A DNA stretch of 64,000 nucleotides from an uncultured Lachnospiraceae bacterium (GTDB lineage Bacteria; Bacillota; Clostridia; Lachnospirales; Lachnospiraceae), in assembly GCA_910580195.1 (NCBI GenBank), contig CAJTWA010000004.1, positions 1 to 64,000 on the forward strand, read 5' to 3'. Every line of letters begins with the position of its first letter. The stretch's first letter is position 1. The position numbers were made by a program, and so were the translations under genes. The notes beneath the pieces were generated by a model. It saw nothing but the letters and a program-made list of their open reading frames with translations, was not told the DNA's origin and ran no database searches. Of this stretch, positions 17,628-25,035 are shown piece by piece.

Positions 17628-18692
17628 TCAATGCCCTTCTCCCTTTTCGACAGGCACAATAAAATTGCTAATTGGGAACGTAAGCATTATTTTCGTCCCC
17701 ATCCCAAGTACAGATTCCGCGGAAATCCCTACGCCCAGCCGCCCGCAGAGTTTTTTGCAGAGGTAAAGCCCCATCCCGGTAGCCTGCCCGCGCGCCCGGC
17801 CGTTGCTCCCAGTAAAGCCTTTTTCAAAAATACGGGAAACCTCTTCCGGCGGTATGCCTGCCCCATTGTCCTCAAATACAAAGACAACCCCATGCTGCCC
17901 CGCCCTTGTATACATGGAGAATACTGGGGATTCCGAACAATATTTTACACTGTTTAACGCTATCTGCTCCAAAATAAAGGCAATCCATTTCCGGTCCGTG
18001 TACACAAAATCCTTACAGTCTATGGATGCGCTGACATGGTTCTGGATGAAAAGCAGGCGGTTTTTTGCCAAAACCTCCGCGGCAACCTCCTGCAAATCCG
18101 TTTTTTGGATAAAGTAATCCTTGTAAACTTCCCCAGACCTTGCATAATACAGGGCCATATCCACATAATTTTCAATTTTCCGGTTCTCCATACGGATGGT
18201 GCGCAGCATTTCTTTCCATGCGTTTTCCTCCTGAACCCTAGCAGCCCCTCCCTTGCCCGCATTTTCACAGATAGAAGCAATTCCGGTAATCGGCGCCTTT
18301 ATCTCATGCACCCAGCCCTCAATGTACTCCCGGTACTCTTTTTGCTCCTCCTCGGTCCTCCGGATCTGCTCAATAGCTGCTTTGTTGGAACATTTAAAAT
18401 ACCTGCGGTACAGCTTATCCTCCAAGGAAAAAGAAGGCGGGAGCAGCTCCCCCAGCAGATGCCTCTGGTCTATCTGCCCTAAGATATTTTCAATTTCGCT
18501 AAAATATTTTTTTCTGGAAATGTATGTGGCAGAAAGCCAGATGCCCAGAATCAGGGACCAAAAAATCAGAATCAGGGCTATGCCCGCCAGAAAATAGCCA
18601 GTAAGCCCCAAAAAGGCTGCCAATGCCCCCATTGCGGCAGCATGCAGCAGCAAAAGCAGGCATTTGTCTTTTAAAAATGACAGAACATTCAT
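17628..18692 (-). CDS. BceS-like intramembrane-sensing histidine kinase
   Basis: A 354-aa kinase with two closely spaced N-terminal membrane segments (about 10-60) and almost no extracellular loop, as in BceS kinases that sense through their transporter. The phosphoacceptor region is EGWVHEIKAPITGIASI near residue 127. ATP-binding boxes include the N-box EQIALNSVKYC, the D/G box VFEDNGAGIPPEE, and GMGLYLCKKLCGRLG. Its start overlaps the response-regulator stop by 4 nt (ATGA). With the downstream ATPase and permease it forms a complete BceRS-AB-type module. Confidence 0.93.
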   Translation of the reverse strand: MNVLSFLKDKCLLLLLHAAAMGALAAFLGLTGYFLAGIALILIFWSLILGIWLSATYISRKKYFSEIENILGQIDQRHLLGELLPPSFSLEDKLYRRYFKCSNKAAIEQIRRTEEEQKEYREYIEGWVHEIKAPITGIASICENAGKGGAARVQEENAWKEMLRTIRMENRKIENYVDMALYYARSGEVYKDYFIQKTDLQEVAAEVLAKNRLLFIQNHVSASIDCKDFVYTDRKWIAFILEQIALNSVKYCSESPVFSMYTRAGQHGVVFVFEDNGAGIPPEEVSRIFEKGFTGSNGRARGQATGMGLYLCKKLCGRLGVGISAESVLGMGTKIMLTFPISNFIVPVEKGEGH

Positions 18693-19366
18693 ATCCGGTA
18701 CCCCATTCCCCGTTTTGTTTCAATAAAGCCGTGGACACCGATGGCGCGCAGCTTTTCACGGATTCTTGTGATATGTACGCTCAAGGCATTATCGTCAATG
18801 AAAATCTGGTTTTCCCAAAGATATTCCACCAATTCCACCCTTGGGACATACTGCCCCGGATGCAGGAACAGACGGTGCATGATTTTCATTTCGTTTTTCG
18901 TCAATTCCGCCTGTCCCCCTTGGCTGGAAATGAGGCAGGCGGCAATGTCCAATCCCACGCCTTTCCATGAAAGCTGGGTATTTTCCTGCTGGGAAACCCC
19001 TTTCGTCCGCCTGAGCACCGCCCCAATCCGCGCCAGCAGGATTTGCCCTTGGTAGGGCTTTGTGATATAGTCGTCGCCGCCTTTTAACATGCCTGTCAGC
19101 TCGTCCATAGAATCTGTGCGGCTGGTAAGGAAAATTACTGGTGTTCCTGCTGCATGCTCCCGGATCTGCGCACAGATGTCAAAGCCGCTGCAGCCGGGGA
19201 GGTTTACGTCCAAAAGCACCAAGTCTGGCTGTTCCCTTTGGATTTGCGGCAAAAGCCCTTGGAAATCCTCTGCCAATACCGCTTGGTAGCCTGCCTGCTC
19301 CAAAAGGGTTTTCAGTTCCCTGCTGATGATTTCTTCATCTTCTGCAATTAATATTTTGCTGCCCAT
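18689..19366 (-). CDS. BceR-like OmpR-family response regulator
   Basis: A 225-aa regulator. The receiver domain has acidic residues EDEE at the start, phosphoacceptor Asp in LVLLDVNLPGCSG near residue 54, and the Lys in YITKPYQGQILLARI. The C-terminal winged helix ends in IREKLRAIGVHGFIETKRG then MGYRI. It is the first gene of the module and would activate the ABC genes. Binding sites were not confidently located in the 213 bp before the ATPase, although a TACAAT-like -10 is present at 17450-17455. Confidence 0.94.
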   Translation of the reverse strand: MGSKILIAEDEEIISRELKTLLEQAGYQAVLAEDFQGLLPQIQREQPDLVLLDVNLPGCSGFDICAQIREHAAGTPVIFLTSRTDSMDELTGMLKGGDDYITKPYQGQILLARIGAVLRRTKGVSQQENTQLSWKGVGLDIAACLISSQGGQAELTKNEMKIMHRLFLHPGQYVPRVELVEYLWENQIFIDDNALSVHITRIREKLRAIGVHGFIETKRGMGYRI

Positions 19367-19503
19367 GGTTCTGCCTCCATTTCATGCCAGATACAACGCC
19401 ACTTCCTCATTTTGGCTGTCTGCCCAATTTATTGATTGCAGGAACACCTTATAATAGAATCTACGCGGAACACCTCCTTGGGCTATTTTATATTCCGTAT
19501 CCT

Positions 19504-20601
19504 TTACACTGTATTTTCAATATCTTTTGAAATATTTTCCATGTCAGGATATAAACTTCCCCGTTTCGCACCCGTTAAAATCAATTCATCTGCTACCCTC
19601 TGTGGATTAGAAATCTGAATTTTGTACAACAATGGAATACATTTTTCCATATACTCCATGGAAAATGGGTATGACCCTGCCAGCTTTTTCAATTTTGCAG
19701 ATGCTTTATCTGGTATGTAGTAGGGAAACACCGTGAACACACCGCGCTGCATTTTTATCCTCTGGCTATGGTAAGGATGGATGATTGCCAGCGGCGGAAG
19801 CTCGTTCAGCCTCACAGGGATGCCATCAGAGTAGTACCGCAAAAGCAGGTAGAAAAACGGGTTTATCTCTAACCTTTCTAAAGCCTGTTCCATCCTGCCT
19901 GCATAGGTGTTCCTTGTATATTCTAAGGAAGAAAGGCTAACCAATACATTCATGTTCCTTTCATTTTTATTTTCCAAATGAACATAAATTTTCTCATTAT
20001 ATTTCAGTTCCTTTTGCAATTTTTCAGCAATCATATCCCTTTTCGGAGAATCATCTAATACTTTACGGATTAAGGCAGCACCCTTTTTCGAAAAAGATTT
20101 GTATACTTCCATATTCAGGGCATCTGGCCGCAAAATCCAAATAGCTGGTGTCAGCGTCCTCTTCCGCTCTTCAATTTCTAAACTTTTTCCCGGGGTAATA
20201 AAAGCCTCCAGCGCAAACTCCAAGGCAACCGTCAAAGACTCGCTCCAGTCCATCAGCCTTGTTTTCGTGAAAAAATGCTGCATAATTTCCTGCCATTCAA
20301 TCATAGACTGCGGCAGCCGCTCTGTCACATTATCAAAATTCCGTGACATGAAGCTTTGAAACCGATACTCCTCCCGCAAATGGTTATTGCTGTATGTCTT
20401 ATCCCTATTAAAATGATACTCTGTCCCACGGAAAATGCTTGGTTCCAAATTAAACTTTGTATTCAGATGGCCCCGAAACCAAAGAAGCGGCCGTTCTTCC
20501 CCGCACTTTGGAATTCCGTCTGCAATCATTTCAATCTGTTCATAAACTTGCGACAGGCTTTCCGCATAACGGACTTCCACTCTATGCTTTCTCTTTTCCA
20601 T
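19504..20601 (-). CDS. FRG-domain protein, function unknown
   Basis: 365 aa with an N-terminal FRG domain, named for its Phe-Arg-Gly core. The diagnostic stretch is LLWFRGHLNTKFNLEPSIFR (about residues 40-59), followed by family-typical EWQEIMQHFFTKTRLMDW (about 105-122), which marks the conserved H-x-G/T-L-x-DW-like block. FRG proteins occur singly or in mobile and defence islands; the biochemical activity is not established. Its start lies 20 nt inside the end of the upstream helical protein gene, with GGAGGG 6 nt before ATG, so it is translationally coupled. Lower GC than neighbours suggests acquisition. Confidence 0.8.
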   Translation of the reverse strand: MEKRKHRVEVRYAESLSQVYEQIEMIADGIPKCGEERPLLWFRGHLNTKFNLEPSIFRGTEYHFNRDKTYSNNHLREEYRFQSFMSRNFDNVTERLPQSMIEWQEIMQHFFTKTRLMDWSESLTVALEFALEAFITPGKSLEIEERKRTLTPAIWILRPDALNMEVYKSFSKKGAALIRKVLDDSPKRDMIAEKLQKELKYNEKIYVHLENKNERNMNVLVSLSSLEYTRNTYAGRMEQALERLEINPFFYLLLRYYSDGIPVRLNELPPLAIIHPYHSQRIKMQRGVFTVFPYYIPDKASAKLKKLAGSYPFSMEYMEKCIPLLYKIQISNPQRVADELILTGAKRGSLYPDMENISKDIENTV

Positions 20602-21958
20602 GGATTTCCCTCCCCCTTAACCGGAACCGGTTGTGATAATAATAATTCTGGATAAAATCAATGGTATTTTCCAGCTTTTGTTCTGGCCTTTCCGTATACA
20701 GTTTTTCTGGCTCATTGTAAAACTGCCCAATTTTTTTCTTTGGCTCCAGCAAATACTTAGGCAAGCTGTTTTCCCAGCAGCACCCTAGCCCCAAATCCCC
20801 TTTATCTGCATCTGCTTTGCATGCCTTATCACAAACCAGCTTCATATAATTGTAAATGTCTTCCTCAGCACGGATTACTTTCTTTTCCATGATATAACTT
20901 AATCCCATCAGAAAACATTCTATTCTCCAAAATAAATGCTTATAATCCTGGCAAAGCGCTACCACATCCTGATTCTCTTCCCAAATCTCTTTGATACGCT
21001 TCCCTAATTTGCCTTCCCCATGGTTTAGCAAAGGGCATAAAAGTATGCTTCGGTATGCCTCCCCATCCGGGTTTTCCAAATAGCCTTGGATTTGCCCATA
21101 TATGGCGCCAAGAAACCTCCCGATTTTCTTTTTGCCAACCGCCGTTCCCTTTTCGGACTCTTCCAGCTTTCTCTGGATGCACTTTAAAGTATTCAGGCAA
21201 TACCCGTCCCCCTGCGCCAAAAGCCTTTCCCCATTCACTGCCACGGTACCTCCCTGCGTTTCCAATTCCCAATCATGGTTTTCTTTCCACAAAAGCACAG
21301 CAGCAATCACCCGTAAGCGCGCATAGTTGATATTTTCGTAATCATACTCATCGATCTGCAGCCTTGCAGCGCTGATGGTATGGAATACTTGGCTGCAATA
21401 GCCAAAAGCTGTCATATTCAGTGAAAGAGCCATAAATAAATCAGCGCAAGCCTCACGGTATGTCCCAATCCTTAATTTATGGCAGTCCCATACCCTGCTC
21501 CCGTCAATCTGCCGGAACATTTCTTCCATCACTTCCACAAATTCTTGCTCGTTCCTATTCTGCAAGCCAAGCCGCCGTAACACATAGGTTACGCTTGGGT
21601 CTTTTAAAATTTCTCCGTCCCTATGCCCCTCTATCTGTCTTGCATAATGTTCCGCCACTTTTTCCAAAAATTCTTTTCGGTAGCCATCCTCCTTGAAATC
21701 TCCCTCACTTAATTCCTTTAAGGTACAATAAATCCGGTACAGCCTTTTCACTGAATAAGAATATTCCTTTAATCCATGTGCAAAGGCCTCCCCTTTCCTG
21801 CCTTCCCATAACTTCACCAGCCGATCTTCCAACAGCCGTTGCGGCAACATGAAATCCTCCAATTTTATGTATGATGCATCAGGCACTCCCTCCAGTTCTG
21901 GCAACTCCTCCCGGTAAGCCACAAGCAACTTTTCTACCAGTTCCTCCGTAAGCTTCAT
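20582..21958 (-). CDS. Large helical protein of unknown function (3' part of a probably frameshifted gene)
   Basis: About 459 aa from the first internal ATG at 21958, rich in Leu, Glu and Lys and predicted mainly helical by composition. No catalytic motif is recognisable. The ATG at 21958 has no convincing ribosome site, whereas the ORF in another frame ending at 21879 begins with an excellent one at 22136. The two frames meet around a run of six A (minus strand) at 21972-21967. Removing one A would give a single gene of about 516 aa. It overlaps the FRG gene by 20 nt. The two are very likely functional partners, if intact. Confidence 0.6.
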   Translation of the reverse strand: MKLTEELVEKLLVAYREELPELEGVPDASYIKLEDFMLPQRLLEDRLVKLWEGRKGEAFAHGLKEYSYSVKRLYRIYCTLKELSEGDFKEDGYRKEFLEKVAEHYARQIEGHRDGEILKDPSVTYVLRRLGLQNRNEQEFVEVMEEMFRQIDGSRVWDCHKLRIGTYREACADLFMALSLNMTAFGYCSQVFHTISAARLQIDEYDYENINYARLRVIAAVLLWKENHDWELETQGGTVAVNGERLLAQGDGYCLNTLKCIQRKLEESEKGTAVGKKKIGRFLGAIYGQIQGYLENPDGEAYRSILLCPLLNHGEGKLGKRIKEIWEENQDVVALCQDYKHLFWRIECFLMGLSYIMEKKVIRAEEDIYNYMKLVCDKACKADADKGDLGLGCCWENSLPKYLLEPKKKIGQFYNEPEKLYTERPEQKLENTIDFIQNYYYHNRFRLRGREIHGKEKA

Positions 21959-22136
21959 TTGGCCACTTTTTTGATACAATTTTACAAAAGCGCTGCCCTT
22001 CCAGTTCCCTGTAATACAGTATGTCGAAGTAGTCAAATGTCAGAAAGCTGGCCGCTGTGCTTTTTCTCTCTTGCAGCACGCCATTATTCCTTACTAGCTC
22101 CAAAATACATGTCTTATACCTACCTCCATTATTCAT
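21879..22136 (-). CDS. 5' part of the split helical-protein gene
   Basis: An 85-codon frame that starts with MNNGGRYKTCILELVRNNG, with AGGAGGAG six to seven nt before the ATG. The first roughly 57 residues (through FDYFDILYYRELEG) read like a real protein N-terminus. Residues after the A6 tract at 21972-21967 (minus strand) look like out-of-frame sequence, and the downstream frame then continues the gene. Either this is a sequencing or true single-base insertion, or expression requires +1 frameshifting. Confidence 0.55.
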   Translation of the reverse strand: MNNGGRYKTCILELVRNNGVLQERKSTAASFLTFDYFDILYYRELEGQRFCKIVSKKWPNEAYGGTGRKVACGLPGGVARTGGSA

Positions 22137-22245
22137 ATCTTCTCCTCCTAAAGTATCCCCAAAAAAGAAACTGATGCAAAATGGCTCAGATGCCACTGGT
22201 ATCTCTGTTGGTACCTTTGGCATACTAATTCATTTTGCCTCAGTT

Positions 22246-22410
22246 TCAATTGGGCAAACTATCATATTCCTCTACTGCTTCTTCCACCCTCCTGCGGTTC
22301 TCTTCTTTCTCACTTTCTGTTTTCCAAATGGTCTTCCTGCCTTTCTGGCTTTCCGGCATCTCTGCAAGGAACCTGTCTACTCTCATTCCATAAACTTCAT
22401 ATTCCGCCAT
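22246..22410 (-). CDS. Small acidic protein, 54 aa, function unknown
   Basis: The ATG at 22410 is preceded by AAGGAGG with 6 nt spacing. The 54-aa product begins MAEYEVYGMRVDRFLAEMPE and has a charged helical tail (KEENRRRVEEAVEEYD). A stop lies at 22246-22248. It is the first gene of the accessory operon, 109 bp before the split gene. A TATAAT-like -10 lies just upstream (around 22425-22430) without a good -35. No homologue is recognised. The charged, helix-rich character would suit a small regulator or antitoxin, but that is only a guess. Confidence 0.55.
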   Translation of the reverse strand: MAEYEVYGMRVDRFLAEMPESQKGRKTIWKTESEKEENRRRVEEAVEEYDSLPN

Positions 22411-22609
22411 TGCTACCTCCTTATATATTATATGTTAATTCTTTTAAAAATACACCTAGTCTATTATATTAAAACATAAAAATTTGTGCTTGTCCACCCC
22501 TCATTTCTCCATAAATCCTTATAAAAATATAAAATCTGAAGCTGTCCATGATAAGCCCATGATAAGCACGGCATGAACTGCATATCCTTACAAGATGCTT
22601 ATTTTTCTG

Positions 22610-23653
22610 TCATTTCGAAGTGATATGCCCGACGTTCTTTATTAATATGGAAATACTCCCGTCCGCCCCCGTGATAAATTCAATATGTTCCCCATCCCGG
22701 TACTGCTCCATGGGGATTTTAATTTCCACCCCGGTATCTGTGGTGAGGTGCTGCTTTTCAAAGCGGCGGGCGGTACTTTCTGCTTGGGGCTCAATGCGGG
22801 CGTCCGGCTCCATTTTGTATTTTTCCAGCTGTTCTTTAATTTCTTCCTTGTATTCTTCTTTTTCCTGAAATACCCGGTCCAGCACAAAGGGCACGTCCAC
22901 CGCCCCGGTTTCGGAAAGCTGCTCATGGATCACCTGCTTCGTTTCCATCTGAGCTTCAAACTGTTCCCCATCGCTGAAATATTTTTTCTGCACCGCCCCA
23001 ATGGCCCGGGTGACAATTGCTAGCTGGGTTTTGGCGGACAATGAGCCGCTGCAGTTTAAAAACAGCTTGGAAAAATAATTGGTTTTCGTGCCGTTTACCT
23101 CATACTTCTTCTCCGTTAAGGACACCGTAAAATCCGTAAGGCTGATAATGGCGGCTTCGGACAGCTTTTGTCCTGCTGCAGGCAGGATTGCCCGGAACTT
23201 GATGATTTCATTGGTATTCCCAAAAGCATCGGACTGGGTCTTATGGGTATAGGAAGATTTAAAGTCCATTTTCAGCAGCGCCAGATAATTTTCCGTGTCC
23301 GTCCCAAACAAAGCCACCACAAAATCCGCTTGGGGAATCTCAATGTTTTGGTTCATAATCCCATACAGGTGGGAGGCAATGTTCTGGCTGGCTGCAATAA
23401 ATGCTTCATCCGCCATCCCAGCTTCTATTAATATAAGAAGCTGCTGGTAAACGGCGGATTCCTCCTTGCAAAATTCACAGGTTTTCTTTTCATCCGTGGA
23501 GGCAATTTTGTAAATATGCTCCCGCAGGAAATCCCCAAAATCCGAGCCGTAATCCAGCAGGGTATCGGAAAGCACCGGCATCCCCACCTCTGAATCTAAA
23601 ATATGCACGATAACTTTCCGAAGCCTGATTTCCCCTTTTTCCATAATTTTCAC
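22610..23653 (-). CDS. Nucleoid-associated protein, YejK/NdpA family
   Basis: 347 aa resembling the 37-kDa nucleoid-associated protein family. The N-terminal pattern KVIVHILDSEVGMPVLSD followed by FLREHIYKI matches the family start, and the middle contains ADFVVALFGTDTENYLALLK. Family members bind the nucleoid; their role in Firmicutes is not well defined. Start choice is uncertain between the GTG at 23653 and the ATG at 23644, since AAGGA is very near the former and far from the latter. It is a single gene, and upstream lies a MITE-like element. Confidence 0.8.
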   Translation of the reverse strand: MKIMEKGEIRLRKVIVHILDSEVGMPVLSDTLLDYGSDFGDFLREHIYKIASTDEKKTCEFCKEESAVYQQLLILIEAGMADEAFIAASQNIASHLYGIMNQNIEIPQADFVVALFGTDTENYLALLKMDFKSSYTHKTQSDAFGNTNEIIKFRAILPAAGQKLSEAAIISLTDFTVSLTEKKYEVNGTKTNYFSKLFLNCSGSLSAKTQLAIVTRAIGAVQKKYFSDGEQFEAQMETKQVIHEQLSETGAVDVPFVLDRVFQEKEEYKEEIKEQLEKYKMEPDARIEPQAESTARRFEKQHLTTDTGVEIKIPMEQYRDGEHIEFITGADGSISILIKNVGHITSK

Positions 23654-23704
23654 GATTCCTTTCTACTGCTTTTGCTCATGGACGGCCCCACAGCAAGCAT
23701 TATT

Positions 23705-23864
23705 ATTACTCCGGCGGTTAAATATTGATGTAGGCTGCACAGGGCAAATTTTCATATGCAAAGCGGAAGAATGAGCCGTAACGGGTGCTACGGCGACTGA
23801 TGGCAACGGGGCAGATGAAAATTTAACCAAGCAAGATACATTGATATTTAACCGCCGGAGTAAT
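23705..23864. mobile_element. MITE-like element, family 1 copy B
   Basis: 160 bp bounded by ATTACTCCGGCGGTTAAATA and its inverted copy ending GGAGTAAT. Inner pairs include AAATTTTCAT with ATGAAAATTT and CCGTA with TACGG around a loop GGGTGC. No protein is encoded. It lies between the exonuclease III gene and the nucleoid-protein gene. Confidence 0.8.
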
Positions 23865-23966
23865 AAAGCCGTCGCTTGCCAGATTACCCATCCGTTAGGC
23901 ATAACCGCTTTCCCAGCATAATCTCCTGCAAACAGGCATCCCCACTTCGCCGGGATAAGCAAAGCA

Positions 23967-24740
23967 TTACACGCCAACTCCTCCAAGTTTTGCAACTAAC
24001 TCCACCGGGCAGTGGTCGGAACCGAATACTTCCGTGTGGATTTTCGCATCTTCCAGCTTGCTTTCTAAATCTTCAGACACGACAAAATAGTCAATCCGCC
24101 ACCCTGCATTTTTCTCCCTTGCCCGGAAACGGTAAGACCACCAAGAATATACCCCTTCCTGTTCTGGGTAGAAATAGCGGAAGGTATCCAGATAGCCGTG
24201 GCTTAAGAAAACAGAAAATTTCTCCCGTTCCTCATCGGTAAAGCCTGCATTTTTCCGGTTGGTTTTAGGGTTCTTTAAGTCAATCTCCTGATGCGCCACG
24301 TTTAGGTCCCCGCAGAACACCACGGACTTGTGCGCCTTCAGCCCATCTAAATACTTTAACATGGCGTCCTCCCATTCCATGCGGTACGGAAGCCTTGCGA
24401 GCTCGTTCTGGGAATTGGGCGTATAGCAGGTCACCAAATAAAAATCCTCATATTCCAGCGTAACCACCCGGCCTTCCGTATCGTGTTCCTCCACGCCGAT
24501 TCCGTAGGCAGCCGAAAGCGGTTTATGCTTGGTGAAAATGGCTGTCCCGGAATAACCCTTTTTCTGGGCATAGTTCCAATAGCCTTCGTAGCCTTCTGGC
24601 AAATCTAAGGAAATCTGCCCTTCCTGCAGCTTTGTTTCCTGAATACAGAAAAAATCCGCATCCATTTCCCGGAAAAAATCCAGAAACCCTTTCTGGACAC
24701 AGGCACGCAGGCCGTTTACGTTCCATGAGATAAATTTCAT
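23967..24740 (-). CDS. xth: Exodeoxyribonuclease III (AP endonuclease)
   Basis: A 257-aa DNA-repair nuclease that cleaves 5' to abasic sites and removes 3' blocks. The start MKFISWNVNGLRACVQKGF holds the first metal ligand (Asn in SWNVNGL). FFCIQETKLQ carries the metal-binding Glu, VVFCGDLNVAHQEIDL the Asp-Asn pair, and GSDHCPVELV the catalytic Asp-His. The length is typical. It is transcribed leftward, with a tandem repeat array in the 278 bp upstream. Confidence 0.96.
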   Translation of the reverse strand: MKFISWNVNGLRACVQKGFLDFFREMDADFFCIQETKLQEGQISLDLPEGYEGYWNYAQKKGYSGTAIFTKHKPLSAAYGIGVEEHDTEGRVVTLEYEDFYLVTCYTPNSQNELARLPYRMEWEDAMLKYLDGLKAHKSVVFCGDLNVAHQEIDLKNPKTNRKNAGFTDEEREKFSVFLSHGYLDTFRYFYPEQEGVYSWWSYRFRAREKNAGWRIDYFVVSEDLESKLEDAKIHTEVFGSDHCPVELVAKLGGVGV

Positions 24741-24891
24741 AGTCTGGTTGCTCCTTTTCTTATGGTTCTATAGGATAAAAAGCGGGCAAAGGAAGCGCCT
24801 GCGCATGGTAGGCACGCCTGCCGCTCTCCTCTAAATGTTATGATTATACCACTTTTGGGAGAATATTACTATCTTTCAGGAAAAATTGCCT

Positions 24892-25035
24892 TTGCCGGAC
24901 CCTATCTTATCCTTCACCCGAAATTGCACTTGCCGGACCCTATCTTATCCTTCACCCGAAATTGCACTTGCCGGACCCTATCCTATCCTTCACCCGAAAT
25001 TGCACTTGGGATCCTATTTTATTCTTCATACTGGA
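24892..25035. repeat. Tandem 38-bp array echoing the 3' end of the MutS2-like gene
   Basis: Three units of 38 bp (24892-24929, 24930-24967, 24968-25005) start TTGCCGGACCCTATC. A fourth, diverged unit runs through the stop codon of the gene (25006 onward: GGATCCTATTTTATTCTTCA). A partial extra unit lies just left of 24892. The rest of 24741-25018 is without a gene. Confidence 0.85.
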
